Positions 9,036 to 17,582 of a DNA stretch of 64,000 bases are shown piece by piece (within the stretch, counting starts at the first letter, position 1; every line of letters begins with the position of its first letter). A program made the translations under genes and the position numbers. The stretch is from contig NZ_CP020104.1 in assembly GCF_002056795.1 (NCBI RefSeq), positions 5,961,501 to 6,025,500 on the forward strand, in the 5' to 3' direction. This DNA is from Spirosoma aerolatum. GTDB taxonomy: Bacteria > Bacteroidota > Bacteroidia > Cytophagales > Spirosomataceae. The notes beneath the pieces are model-generated. The model saw only the letters and a program-made list of their open reading frames with translations. It was not told the DNA's origin and did no database searches.

Positions 9036-9074
9036 TTTTGCCAGATTTCTAGCGTCATCAGGGTAAAACAAGTC

Positions 9075-10052
9075 TCAAAACAACTGTTTCCAGGTTCCTT
9101 TCATCCAGTTGTATTTGAGCGTACTGGGAAGTGCCCGCCAGAAGTATTTATTAATTTCAACGGCAAACGAAGGCTGCATATAACAATTGATAGCGCAGCC
9201 TTCGCAGCCGGGCAAACGACCTTCCAGCGCAACCAGTTCCTGTACGTCGTCGGAGCGATACAGGTCGAACAGCTTACCGTCGATGGAAAACTCTTTCAGC
9301 CCTAAATGATAGCAGGGTAGCACCAGCTTGTTTTCGGGAGAGATAACGAGGGTGGTACTACCTGCCCGACAAACCGGATCTTCGACCTGATTACCACCAT
9401 CGCGTCGAAGCTGGATAAATCCATCGTTCAGGTACACATTCGGTTGTTTGCCCCACCACGACATCTGCTGAAGGGCATCTTCTGAAAAGCGTTCACCCGT
9501 CTCGACCGTGTTGTATTCGAACACGGGATTCAGAATAAGTACCAGGCCATTAGGCTGGCAAATCTCGTCGTATAGTTGTCTGATCTGGTGAACATTATGC
9601 TCAAATACAGTAAACAGAATATCTGGTTGTTCGCCCAGTTTCCGGGCAATGGCGATGGATTCCATCACCTTATCGAAGCACTTTACCCCACGCGAACGGT
9701 CGTGTTCTTCGGCAATGGGCGAATCGAGCGAAAAGTGGAGCATATCGACCAGTCCACGGAGCTTGTCAGCCTGCTTCGGATAGAGCAGTGCGTTGGTGGT
9801 AACCGTCGTGATAAAGCCAAGTCGTTTGGCTTCCTGAAGCAATTCGGGCAGTTGGCGGTGCAGTAAAGGTTCCCCACCCGTAAAATCGATAACCCGAACC
9901 CCTAATTTTTTTAAGTCACCCAGATTTTGCCGGGCATTTTCAAGCGTGACATAGGGTGAAGGCCGCTCCCATATATCACAAAAACTACAGGTCGCATTGC
10001 AGCGGTAGGTGATGTAGTAATTGCAAAGTACCGGATGGGAGATAAGGCGCAT
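9075..10052 (-). CDS. Radical SAM protein with C-terminal cysteine cluster
   Basis: A 325-residue radical SAM enzyme. The start at 10052 (MRLISHPVLC) puts the cluster motif CxxxCxxC at residues 18, 22 and 25 (CNATCSFC). FTGGEPLL follows about 50 residues later, the SAM-binding GGE motif. The C-terminal region has more cysteines (DPVCRAG, LPCYHLG, CEGCAINCYM), as in SPASM or similar auxiliary-cluster domains. Substrate unknown; related proteins modify peptides or lipids. It lies downstream of accD on the same strand with a 30-bp-stem hairpin between them. Confidence 0.8.
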   Translation of the reverse strand: MRLISHPVLCNYYITYRCNATCSFCDIWERPSPYVTLENARQNLGDLKKLGVRVIDFTGGEPLLHRQLPELLQEAKRLGFITTVTTNALLYPKQADKLRGLVDMLHFSLDSPIAEEHDRSRGVKCFDKVMESIAIARKLGEQPDILFTVFEHNVHQIRQLYDEICQPNGLVLILNPVFEYNTVETGERFSEDALQQMSWWGKQPNVYLNDGFIQLRRDGGNQVEDPVCRAGSTTLVISPENKLVLPCYHLGLKEFSIDGKLFDLYRSDDVQELVALEGRLPGCEGCAINCYMQPSFAVEINKYFWRALPSTLKYNWMKGTWKQLF

Positions 10053-10064
10053 AAGAAAGGAGCG

Positions 10065-10134
10065 AGGAGTTAGGAGCGAGAATGGCTGACGCATCAAGAA
10101 AAATATGCGTCAGCCATTCTCACTCCTAACTCCT
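10065..10134. repeat. 30-bp inverted repeat, family A copy 1 (accD / radical SAM gap)
   Basis: Arms 10065-10094 and 10105-10134 are reverse complements over 30 bp with one mismatch and a 10-nt loop. The arms contain TTAGGAG and GAGGAGT phrases and the word GCTGACGCAT, which returns in the loop of copy 2 at 17080-17163. The element starts 4 bp after the accD stop and ends 12 bp before the radical SAM start. It could act as a terminator or RNA-stability element, but no T tract follows on the transcribed strand. Confidence 0.75.
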
Positions 10135-10138
10135 AATA

Positions 10139-10984
10139 CTATAACACCAGCATCTTAAACAAGCTCACAACTTTGTCTTTCAGATCTTTCCGGTCGACAA
10201 TGAAATCGAGGAAGCCGTGTTCGAGCACAAATTCAGCACTTTGAAACCCTTTGGGCAGATCTTTGCCGATGGTTTCGCGAATAACGCGTGGTCCTGCAAA
10301 CCCGATCAGTGCATTCGGCTCAGCAATGTTAAAATCGCCCAGCATAGCATACGAAGCCGTAACGCCACCCGTTGTCGGATCGGTCAGGAGCGAGATGTAG
10401 GGCAATCTGGCTTTATCCAGCAAAGCAAGTTTAGCCGATGTTTTGGCCATTTGCATGAGCGAAAAACCAGCTTCCATCATCCGGGCGCCCCCCGAACGTG
10501 AGATCATCAGAAAGGGCGTCTTATTGGCAATGGCATGATCGATAGCACGAGCAATTTTTTCACCAACAACCGATCCCATCGAACCGCCGATAAAATTGAA
10601 GTCCATAACGGCCATCGTTACGGTCAGTCCATTCATGGAGCCATAAGCTGTGCGAACCGCATCTTTGAGCCCTGTTTTCTCAATGGTCGATTTGATCCGC
10701 ACCGGATATGGTTTGGTATCGACAAATTTGAGCGGATCGCCTGAGCGCATATCAGCATCGAGTTCGGTGAACTCGTTATCGTCAAACAGCAGCGCGAAAT
10801 AGGCTTCTGAGCCAATTTTTTCGTGATAATTGCAATGAATGCAGGTATAAGCGTTGAGTTTATGCTCCCGCGTTTGCATTGCTTTTTTACAATTTGGGCA
10901 CTGATACCACAACCCGTCGGGAGCTTCCCGCTTCATTTCGGTTGGGGTCTGAATACCCTTATCTTTTCGGACGAACCAAGACAT
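10139..10984 (-). CDS. accD: Acetyl-CoA carboxylase carboxyltransferase subunit beta
   Basis: A 281-residue protein of normal AccD length. The N-terminal zinc ribbon has cysteines at residues 29, 32, 48 and 51 (CPNC, CIHC). The crotonase-like carboxyltransferase core follows with [35 protein letters not shown] and [16 protein letters not shown], all AccD signatures, and [10 protein letters not shown]. With AccA it transfers the carboxyl group from carboxybiotin to acetyl-CoA to make malonyl-CoA, the committed step of fatty acid synthesis. accA, accB and accC are not in the window. Confidence 0.95.
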   Translation of the reverse strand: MSWFVRKDKGIQTPTEMKREAPDGLWYQCPNCKKAMQTREHKLNAYTCIHCNYHEKIGSEAYFALLFDDNEFTELDADMRSGDPLKFVDTKPYPVRIKSTIEKTGLKDAVRTAYGSMNGLTVTMAVMDFNFIGGSMGSVVGEKIARAIDHAIANKTPFLMISRSGGARMMEAGFSLMQMAKTSAKLALLDKARLPYISLLTDPTTGGVTASYAMLGDFNIAEPNALIGFAGPRVIRETIGKDLPKGFQSAEFVLEHGFLDFIVDRKDLKDKVVSLFKMLVL

Positions 10985-11177
10985 TTTTCAGTTTGCGATT
11001 TTCTGGAAAGGGTCGTAAAGGTACGAAGAAAACGAGACCATCCTCTTAAAGTTACGGCTATAGTCAACCACTCAGCCCTCGAATAGTTGCAGAACCAACC
11101 GATTCAACCCCAAACCAGATAGTCGTTTTTAGGGAACATGGCTTTTTTATGCCCGATAAACGTGTTGTTTTGTGGGT

Positions 11178-11633
11178 ATGAAACACATAGTCACGGTCTT
11201 ACTGCTGGGCATCACGTTCTCGGCTTTTAGTCAGGCTTCAGTAGCCTATTACCCATTCAATAGTCTGGTTACGGTCAGTACCAACGCCGACCGGGCTTTT
11301 TGGCTCGATGCCCGCCTGCAAACAAACACCGTATTCGGCTCGCTCAGTACCACCATCTGCCCCATGATCAACGTGACGAGGAAGCCACAGGTCAATTACT
11401 ACACTGGGCTGGGGGTGCGGTTCAACGTGCTCAACAATCTCGACGACCGGGATATTCTGGAAGGCTACTCGTTACACGTTGGTGTACGTGTGCGGCCACT
11501 GCCGATGTTCCCCAATTTGCGGGTTGCGTTTGAGCTGGCTCCATATTCGCGCAAAGACTTTAAAACCGGCAACCTTCAATCGTTCCTGGGTCTGGTTTAC
11601 CAGTTCAGCAAAAAGCCTAAACTAACCCAGTAG
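11178..11633 (+). CDS. Small exported protein, possible outer-membrane beta protein
   Basis: A 151-residue protein. The ATG at 11178 starts a signal peptide ending FSAFSQ; an in-frame GTG six bases earlier is ignored. The mature part has alternating strands (ASVAYYPFNSLVTVSTNADRA, YYTGLGVRFNVL, GYSLHVGVRVRP, LRVAFELAPYS) and ends with FLGLVYQFSKK, consistent with a small beta-barrel or a fragment-like beta protein. I do not recognise a named family. Convergent with the phytanoyl-CoA dioxygenase gene, with a 15-bp-stem hairpin between. Confidence 0.7.
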   Translation: MKHIVTVLLLGITFSAFSQASVAYYPFNSLVTVSTNADRAFWLDARLQTNTVFGSLSTTICPMINVTRKPQVNYYTGLGVRFNVLNNLDDRDILEGYSLHVGVRVRPLPMFPNLRVAFELAPYSRKDFKTGNLQSFLGLVYQFSKKPKLTQ

Positions 11634-11637
11634 CCAT

Positions 11638-11680
11638 CCAAGGTATAGTCGTTTCCGTCCGTGTTACGACTATACCTTGG
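11638..11680. terminator. 15-bp perfect hairpin between convergent genes
   Basis: Arms CCAAGGTATAGTCGT at 11638-11652 and its exact complement at 11666-11680, loop 13 nt, placed 5 bp after the stop of the upstream gene and 23 bp before the stop of the converging dioxygenase gene. The position fits a bidirectional terminator, although there is no long T run. Confidence 0.65.
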
Positions 11681-11702
11681 GTATTGCCTTATAGATATTG
11701 CA

Positions 11703-12530
11703 CTATCGGGCGTCATAAAGAATCGGGTTCAGGGCACTATCGGCCGTAGTGCCAACGGTTTTACTCTGCAACCAGGTTTTCCAGTCGGCAATCCGATTGT
11801 CGTTATCGGGCTCCGTTACCCGAATATCCTTATCCATATAAATCATGGTCATGACCCGACGCGCCTGCGACGAACTATTTGCGCCCGCCCGGTGGAAGGT
11901 CCAGCCCGCGTGAAAGCTCACTTCACCCAATTCGAAAGGGGTTTCGTTGACGGCAAAGGTTTTTAGTGCTTCGGCAATCTGCTGCTCCGACTCATCCGAT
12001 ATTTTGAGATCCCGACCGATATTCACCGTCTGGCTGCGTTCGGCAAACGCCAGTGGCCCCATTTCGTAGGGGGTATCCTGAAGCGGAATCCAAACCGTAA
12101 TGGTCTTATCGCTCGAAAGCGGCCAGTAATATTGATCGGCATGCCAGGGTGTTATCCCACCTGACGGCTCCTTGTACAGCGCCTGGTCGTGATACAGTCG
12201 CACCCCTTCAACACCCATCAGTTCAGCCGCGATTCGGGCCAGTCGTCGAGAGAAAACAAACGTTTTGATCGCGTCATTTTCGCGCCAGAGGTTCATTACC
12301 TGCAAAAACGCCCGCTCATACGTAGTGCGTTCTTCCATTGGTTTGGTAAGCGTATTGAGCTTAAATACCCATTCGGTAATTAAATCACCGTAATACGCCA
12401 ATAGGTCCGGGCTGAGTACGTGTTTTAGTTTTACATAGCCATTCTCCCGGTAAAAGGTAATAGCCTCCGATGGTAGTGCATAGGGCTCGTCAAGTTGAGC
12501 CAGTCGGTTTTCAGTCGAGTTCGTAATCAT
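11703..12530 (-). CDS. Phytanoyl-CoA dioxygenase (PhyH) family protein
   Basis: A 275-residue Fe(II)/2-oxoglutarate dioxygenase. The metal triad is visible: His130 and Asp132 in WHADQYYW and His213 in GWTFHRAGANSS, with Arg224/225 placed to bind 2-oxoglutarate. Length and pattern match the bacterial PhyH family, which hydroxylates varied small substrates; the substrate here is not predictable. It is divergent from an AraC regulator, 156 bp apart, suggesting that the regulator controls it. This arrangement looks like a sensor-plus-catabolic-enzyme pair, possibly linked with the GH43 gene beyond. Confidence 0.85.
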   Translation of the reverse strand: MITNSTENRLAQLDEPYALPSEAITFYRENGYVKLKHVLSPDLLAYYGDLITEWVFKLNTLTKPMEERTTYERAFLQVMNLWRENDAIKTFVFSRRLARIAAELMGVEGVRLYHDQALYKEPSGGITPWHADQYYWPLSSDKTITVWIPLQDTPYEMGPLAFAERSQTVNIGRDLKISDESEQQIAEALKTFAVNETPFELGEVSFHAGWTFHRAGANSSSQARRVMTMIYMDKDIRVTEPDNDNRIADWKTWLQSKTVGTTADSALNPILYDAR

Positions 12531-12637
12531 GATCTGCGTTCTAATTGATACCTCAAAATTCTTCGTTCAGCCGCAGAACCCAGTCCTGTGATTTATCCAT
12601 AAAGTGTAAAATTTTATCCTATCTATAATCTATCTCA

Positions 12638-12667
12638 TTGACAACAAGCTAATAAATAGCATCTTTG
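12638..12667 (+). promoter_or_regulatory. Probable promoter of the AraC regulator gene
   Basis: TTG at 12638-12640 (in ATTGACA) and CATCTTTG at 12660-12667, with a 19-bp spacer, match the Bacteroidota -33/-7 pattern TTTG...TAnnTTTG except for the first -7 base. It lies 20 bp upstream of the ATG of the AraC gene. Confidence 0.5.
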
Positions 12668-12686
12668 ACTAATCGAGAGCAATACC

Positions 12687-13547
12687 ATGCGTGCGCAATT
12701 AGAGAAAACACAGCTTCAGGACGAACGGTCGGTAGCCGCTCAACGATTCGCCGTTCCTTATTTTTTAGCACCCTTTCATTTCCATCCCGAATTTGAGCTG
12801 ACTTATATTGTTCAAGGATCGGGCAAACGATTCGTTGGGGTAAGTATTGATAATTTTGAAGCGGGTGATTTGATTCTATTGGGTTCTAACCTGCCACACT
12901 ACTGGCGCAGTGACTCAGCGTACTACCAGAACCCATCCCTTCGGTCAGAAGCGATTGTAGTTCATTTTTCGCTTTCGTTTAGTGATCAAGTGATCAAGCA
13001 TCTCCCCGAATGTCGTTCAGTGGTACAGTTACTGGCTCAATCCCAACACGGTATTCAGTTCCTGAAAACCCAGTCATTGATCAATGATCTGGCCAAGCTG
13101 GTCGATTTGAATGGAGTTGGGCGAGTCTGTGCGTTTATGGGGTTACTGGACTCATTGGCCAGCCACCCCGATAAACGACTGTTGAATAGCTCAGTCAGTT
13201 CGTTAAGCACGAAAGAAATAGAAAATGACCGGATGAAGCGCATCATTGAGTATACGCTGGCCAATTTCCAGAACAACATTTCTCTGAGCGATGTAGCCAA
13301 TGTAGCCCATCTGACAGTTACGTCATTTTGCCGCTACTTTCAGAAATACACCCATAAAACGTACATCGCCTATCTGAATGAGATCAGGATTAGCCACGCC
13401 CGGAAATTACTGGCCGACAGCCCACTAAGTATTCAGGAAATTGGGTTCATAAGCGGCTTTCAGAACCTGTCGAACTTTCACCGGTTGTTCAGACAACAAA
13501 CCGGACTTTCGCCATTGGCCTTTCGCAAATTAGGCCAGCTAGGATAA
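12687..13547 (+). CDS. AraC family transcriptional regulator
   Basis: A 286-residue cytosolic regulator. Residues 20-110 form a cupin-like sensing domain (FAPFHFHPEFELTYIVQGSGKRFVG, FEAGDLILLGSNLPHYW). The last 100 residues are the double helix-turn-helix of AraC/XylS, with ISLSDVANVAHLTVTSFCRYFQKYTHKTYIAYLNEIR and then the second helix pair ending QNLSNFHRLFRQQTGLSPLAFRK. The cupin domain implies a small ligand, often a sugar or uronic acid. Neighbours suggest targets: the divergent PhyH gene and the GH43 gene 55 bp downstream on the same strand. Confidence 0.9.
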   Translation: MRAQLEKTQLQDERSVAAQRFAVPYFLAPFHFHPEFELTYIVQGSGKRFVGVSIDNFEAGDLILLGSNLPHYWRSDSAYYQNPSLRSEAIVVHFSLSFSDQVIKHLPECRSVVQLLAQSQHGIQFLKTQSLINDLAKLVDLNGVGRVCAFMGLLDSLASHPDKRLLNSSVSSLSTKEIENDRMKRIIEYTLANFQNNISLSDVANVAHLTVTSFCRYFQKYTHKTYIAYLNEIRISHARKLLADSPLSIQEIGFISGFQNLSNFHRLFRQQTGLSPLAFRKLGQLG

Positions 13548-13602
13548 AGCGAGATCCACAGCTTCCGCTTATTTTTGTAGAAGGTATGTTTATTGTATTT
13601 AC

Positions 13603-14595
13603 ATGATGTCGCTTTTACGCCCTACCCTATTTGTTGTTTTTCTCTTCGCAATTTCCTTCAGTAGTCTGGCCCAACAGAACCGCAAAACCGAATCGGGCAA
13701 TCCTGTTTTTCCGGGCTGGTATGCTGATCCCGAAGGCACTATTTTCGGTAAGCAGTACTGGATTTACCCAACCTTTTCGGCTCCGTATAATCAACAGGTG
13801 TTTTTCGATGCCTTTTCCTCACCCGATTTGGTGAACTGGACGAAGCACAGCCGGATTCTGGATTCAACGGCTGTAAAATGGGCCAAACGGGCTATGTGGG
13901 CCCCCGCTATTGTTGAAAAAGGTGGAAAGTATTTTCTATTCTTTGGGGCTAATGATATTCATGATGACAAGAAAGAAGTTGGAGGGATTGGCGTGGCGGT
14001 AGCCGATAATCCGGCAGGGCCATTTCGGGATTACCTTGGTAAACCGTTGGTGGGCCAGATTCACAACGGTGCCCAACCCATCGATCAGTTTGTTTTTAAA
14101 GACAAAGACAATCAATATTACCTGATCTATGGCGGTTGGGGGCACTGCAATATTGCTCGATTGAAAAACGATTTCACGGGTTTCCTTCCTTTCCCCGACG
14201 GAACAACGTTTCGGGAAATAACGCCTAAAAACTATGTAGAGGGGCCAATCATGTTTGTTCGGAAGGGCGTCTACTACTTTATGTGGTCGGAAGGAGGCTG
14301 GACAGGGCCAGATTATTCGGTTGCCTACGCCACATCGTCGTCGCCGTTTGGTCCGTTTGAACGAGTCGGTAAGATTCTACAGCAAGATCCCCAGGTAGCA
14401 AGAGGTGCAGGTCATCACTCTGTTATTCAGATTCCCGGAACCGACGAATGGTATATTATTTACCACCGCCGACCACTAACCGAAACCGATGGAAACCACC
14501 GCGAAACCTGCATCGATCGCATGTATTTTGATGAAAAAGGAGCTATTAAACCTGTAAAAATTACCGTCGAAGGAGTTAAAGCCAGGAAACTTTAA
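13603..14595 (+). CDS. Glycoside hydrolase family 43 protein
   Basis: A 330-residue exported five-bladed beta-propeller glycosidase. Signal peptide to about residue 24 (SFSSLAQ). The three catalytic residues can be placed: general base Asp42 in WYADPE, pKa-modulating Asp161 in PIDQFVF, and general acid Glu213 in NYVEGPIMF. GH43 enzymes are arabinofuranosidases, xylosidases or galactosidases acting on plant hemicellulose or pectin; the specificity cannot be decided from the sequence. The phrase GAGHHSVIQIPGTDEWYIIYHRR near the end is typical. Probably controlled by the AraC gene before it. Confidence 0.9.
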   Translation: MMSLLRPTLFVVFLFAISFSSLAQQNRKTESGNPVFPGWYADPEGTIFGKQYWIYPTFSAPYNQQVFFDAFSSPDLVNWTKHSRILDSTAVKWAKRAMWAPAIVEKGGKYFLFFGANDIHDDKKEVGGIGVAVADNPAGPFRDYLGKPLVGQIHNGAQPIDQFVFKDKDNQYYLIYGGWGHCNIARLKNDFTGFLPFPDGTTFREITPKNYVEGPIMFVRKGVYYFMWSEGGWTGPDYSVAYATSSSPFGPFERVGKILQQDPQVARGAGHHSVIQIPGTDEWYIIYHRRPLTETDGNHRETCIDRMYFDEKGAIKPVKITVEGVKARKL

Positions 14596-14681
14596 CGGAA
14601 AGGCTCAGAAAAGCAGTAGGGATGAAAAGGCGGTTTATGAACTACCTTTTCATCCCTACTGCTTTTCTGAGCCTTTCCGTT
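14594..14681. terminator. 37-bp perfect hairpin between convergent GH43 and ctpA
   Basis: Arms 14594-14630 and 14645-14681 are exact reverse complements over 37 bp with a 14-nt loop. The left arm overlaps the GH43 stop codon and the right arm ends 2 bp before the ctpA stop. It is followed by TTTT on the plus strand and, on the minus strand, the GH43 end reads AAAGTTTCC. A bidirectional terminator is the simplest role; the stem is far longer than a usual intrinsic terminator. Confidence 0.75.
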
Positions 14682-14682
14682 T

Positions 14683-16413
14683 TTACTTCTGATTATACGA
14701 CATTGGATTGTGCTCTAGTTTATCAGCCCGGTCGAATAGCTTGAGTGCCTTCTGGTACGTATCATCCGATTGACTGATAATTTTGAAAAACTCGTTATTC
14801 TGACCCGCTTTGTTGGCCTTCTGATAGACTGAGCGAGCCACCAGGGCTTTAATCTGATTGCGGATGTATGCCTTCGAGCGATTATATTCTTTCTCGTTGA
14901 ACTTAATGCCTTCGTTGGTGGCTAGTTTTACGAGTTGGTTCATCTGCTCATCGGTGATAGTAACCGTACGGTTAAACTCGTCGAACGGCATCTTTTCCAG
15001 CTTCTTCTGATTATCGTTGGCGTATTCCATCGCGTACTCCCGAATAATATTTTTGCCATAAAGCTGCACCAGATACATAGTCTGCCAGGTCGAATCGCGG
15101 GGAATGAAATAGTCAGGCGTAATACCACCACCACCGTATACCGTCCGGCCACCATCGGTTTTAAACTTCAGCTTCGGATCATTCTTGATCGAGTCGGCAA
15201 TATAGTATTCACCGCGTTTGGAGCGTAGTTCGAGATCTTTCTCATAATCACCCTCCTGCCCCGGCACGTAAGGCTTCTGGATACTACGGCCACTTGGTGT
15301 GTAATAGCGCGAAATGGTTAGCCGCAACTCCGAGCCATCCGACAAGGTTACGGGCATCTGTACAAGCCCTTTCCCGAACGACCGACGGCCCGCAATCAAG
15401 GCCCGGTCGTGATCCTGCAACGCACCCGACACAATTTCCGAGGCCGATGCACTTCCCTCATCGATCAGCACAACCAGCGCCCCTTCTTCAAACTGGCCAG
15501 CAATGTGGGCGTAGGTTTTACGGTCGTAGCGGTTGTCTTTCCCATCGGTGTAAACCAGCAACTTATTGCCCGAAATAAACTCATCGGCAATATTGGTGGC
15601 CCGGTCCATATAGCCACCCGGATTGTTGCGAAGGTCGAGCATCAACTGCGACATTCCTTTCGCTTTCAACGATCCAAGGGCCGTTTTGAACTCGTCATAG
15701 GTGGTTTCAGAGAATCGGTTGATTTTGATGTAGCCCGTTTTGCCATCGATCATATACGCGGCATCGACCGAGTAAGTCGGTATCCGGTCGCGGGTAATCA
15801 TGAAGTCTTTCGGCTGTTTGTCGCCTTTACGTAGAATTGTCAGTTTAACCTCCGTACCTCGTTTTCCACGCAGAGCCTTAAACACCGAACTGTTTTCGAC
15901 TTTACCTGACGTCGCCAACGGTTTATCATCCACTTTGATGATCTTATCGCCACTCATAATCCCGGCAGCTTCAGAGGGGCCACCTGCCAGCGGAGTAACG
16001 ACATATACGGTGTCTTTATAAATATTGAACTCCACACCGATGCCATCAAATCCACCTTCCAGTTGCGAACGGGCAGCAACAGCATCCTGCGGGTTCATAT
16101 AAGCTGTATGCGGATCGAGCTTTTCGAGCATTTTCGTGATCGAATAATCGACGAGATCGTCGGTATTGACCGTATCGACGTAGTTATTTTCGATCAATTG
16201 CAGAATTTCCCGGTATTTGGTGTAGCCCCGCCCTATGTTATTCAGGCTTTTGGTACCGCCAAAAAAAGTAGCCCCTACGAGCATACCGCCAGCCAGCGTT
16301 ATGCCCAACAGCATTGGTAAACGAACCGTTGCCTTATCATTCTGTATTCGATTACCAGCCCCAGAAGGCTGACGTTCAGGCTGATCATCCGTAGTGTTTG
16401 CTCGATCCTCCAT
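14683..16413 (-). CDS. ctpA: C-terminal processing peptidase, S41 family
   Basis: A 576-residue membrane-anchored protease. Residues 31-52 form a single membrane helix after a polar N-terminus, so the rest is periplasmic. A PDZ domain spans about 115-200 (FDGIGVEFNIYKDTVYVVTPLAGGPSEAAGI). The S41 core contains the catalytic Ser323 in GSASASE and Lys348 in FGKGLVQ, 25 residues apart as in E. coli Prc and other CtpA proteins. A C-terminal helical extension follows. It cleaves C-terminal ends of periplasmic or secreted proteins. Gene symbol is by family, since several paralogs are usual in Bacteroidota. Confidence 0.9.
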   Translation of the reverse strand: MEDRANTTDDQPERQPSGAGNRIQNDKATVRLPMLLGITLAGGMLVGATFFGGTKSLNNIGRGYTKYREILQLIENNYVDTVNTDDLVDYSITKMLEKLDPHTAYMNPQDAVAARSQLEGGFDGIGVEFNIYKDTVYVVTPLAGGPSEAAGIMSGDKIIKVDDKPLATSGKVENSSVFKALRGKRGTEVKLTILRKGDKQPKDFMITRDRIPTYSVDAAYMIDGKTGYIKINRFSETTYDEFKTALGSLKAKGMSQLMLDLRNNPGGYMDRATNIADEFISGNKLLVYTDGKDNRYDRKTYAHIAGQFEEGALVVLIDEGSASASEIVSGALQDHDRALIAGRRSFGKGLVQMPVTLSDGSELRLTISRYYTPSGRSIQKPYVPGQEGDYEKDLELRSKRGEYYIADSIKNDPKLKFKTDGGRTVYGGGGITPDYFIPRDSTWQTMYLVQLYGKNIIREYAMEYANDNQKKLEKMPFDEFNRTVTITDEQMNQLVKLATNEGIKFNEKEYNRSKAYIRNQIKALVARSVYQKANKAGQNNEFFKIISQSDDTYQKALKLFDRADKLEHNPMSYNQK

Positions 16414-16778
16414 TTATTTGTTACTTAACAGGTGTCGTTTACCTTCTAAACGTTTTGAAGATAGCGAAATGTTTGCCAGAAATCGTATCTGTTCTTAAAA
16501 TTTCATAAGAAGCGGTTTACGGTAGCTATTTGAACCCGAAAGGTGCGGATTTTGCTTGTTGACAGGCAGGAAGATCTCACGAATTCAGGTACGCCTAGGT
16601 GAACTCCTGAATGATAAAGACCCGGATATTGCTCGAAAGCTACTGACCGATGGGCATTTTGTAGAGAAACGTATGGACCGGGGCGGAGTGAGTTAAGACC
16701 TTTTTCTCACTTTTCTGGCTTACCGGAAAGTATTCTTACTTTTACGGAACATTTAGTCAGTTGCTCCCAATCAATCTT
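16414..16778. other. Intergenic region between ctpA and the Dabb gene
   Basis: Divergent gap of 365 bp. It should hold the ctpA promoter, but no good TAnnTTTG on the minus strand was found. GGTTTACGGT near 16513 resembles the unit of hairpin family C. From 16526 a frame without start (only TTG at 16556 and 16559) runs to TAA at 16694-16696 and reads ELLNDKDPDIARKLLTDG, KRMDRGGVS near its end; it looks protein-like and may be a degraded gene end. No hit can be named. Confidence 0.4.
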
Positions 16779-17078
16779 ATGTTTGTACATACTGTCTTTT
16801 TCTGGCTTCACCATCCTGAAAGCCAGGCCGACCACGACGCACTCCGCGCAGGGCTCGAATCACTGAAAGCCGTTACCGATATTTCGGCAGCTTACATTGG
16901 CACGCCTGCTGAAACCCGTCGACCTGTTATTGACCATACCTACGATTTTTCTTTGACCTTTGTCTTTGCTGATAAAGCCGCTCATGATACCTATCAGACC
17001 CACCCTATTCACCTGGCCTTCGTCGATCAGTGTGCCCATCTGTGGCAGCGCGTGCAGGTCTATGACATGGTAGAGTAA
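16779..17078 (+). CDS. Dabb (stress-responsive A/B barrel) family protein
   Basis: A 99-residue protein; the ATG at 16779 (MFVHTVFFWL) is preferred because the family begins with M-x-H-x-V-(F/L)-F. It has the dimeric ferredoxin-like pattern: beta strand HTVFFWLHHP, helix DHDALRAGLESLKAV, strand DFSLTFVFADKAAHDTYQTHPIHLAFV with the family's conserved H, and C-terminal strand VQVYDMV. Dabb proteins are small cytosolic alpha-beta barrel dimers, usually of unknown enzymatic role. Convergent with ohr. Confidence 0.8.
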   Translation: MFVHTVFFWLHHPESQADHDALRAGLESLKAVTDISAAYIGTPAETRRPVIDHTYDFSLTFVFADKAAHDTYQTHPIHLAFVDQCAHLWQRVQVYDMVE

Positions 17079-17079
17079 T

Positions 17080-17163
17080 AGTATTAGGAGCGAGGAGTGA
17101 GTATTAGGAGGTGCTGAGCTGACGCATACCTTTTCCTAATACTCACTCCTCGCTCCTAATACT
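17080..17163. repeat. 30-bp perfect inverted repeat, family A copy 2
   Basis: Arms 17080-17109 and 17134-17163 are exact complements over 30 bp. Each arm carries AGTATTAGGAG at its ends and GCGAGGAGTGAG in the middle. The 24-nt loop contains AGCTGACGCAT, the same word found in copy 1 at 10085-10094. It fills the whole gap between the convergent Dabb and ohr genes. Confidence 0.8.
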
Positions 17164-17168
17164 CCTAT

Positions 17169-17582
17169 TTACACCATTACCTCAATCTTCATCTCCATAT
17201 TCCCTTTTACAGCTTTCGAATAAGGGCATACCGTGTGGGCCGTTTCGGCTAGTTGCTGCAATTCGTCGTGGTCCATACCCGGTGCTTTTACTACAATTTT
17301 GCCCGCCAGGAACATCGAGTTGCCATCTTTATTGAGCGAAATGCTAACCTCAACAGCGTGTTCGGGCAGGATGATTTTTCGACGGGAAGCTACCGTCATC
17401 AGAGCGCTGTTGTAGCATGAGCTATACGCAGCAGCAAAGAGCATTTCTGGATTGGCGGCTTTCCCTTCGCCGTGCATTTCAACTGGCTTTCGGACATCCA
17501 GTTCCAAAATTCCATCGAGCGATTTTACATCCCCATCTCGGCCCCCAACGTTGCTGACGGTGGCAGTGTATACTGTTTCCAT
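17169..17582 (-). CDS. ohr: Organic hydroperoxide resistance protein (Ohr/OsmC)
   Basis: A 137-residue Ohr of normal length. Both redox cysteines are present: Cys56 in YSSCYNSAL and Cys119 in TVCPYSKA, and the N-terminus METVYTATVSNVGGRDG matches Ohr. It reduces organic and fatty-acid hydroperoxides in the cytosol with lipoylated-protein-derived electrons. OhrR-type regulators (MarR family) often sit beside it, but none does here; the only MarR gene is 13 kb away with the efflux operon. The 336-bp upstream region should hold its promoter. Confidence 0.93.
   Translation of the reverse strand: METVYTATVSNVGGRDGDVKSLDGILELDVRKPVEMHGEGKAANPEMLFAAAYSSCYNSALMTVASRRKIILPEHAVEVSISLNKDGNSMFLAGKIVVKAPGMDHDELQQLAETAHTVCPYSKAVKGNMEMKIEVMV

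Noticed and set aside
10058..10140. Repeated TTAGGAG-type words as a possible CRISPR array
   Set aside because: The words form the two arms of one hairpin with no regularly spaced direct repeats or unique spacers, and no cas genes are in the window.
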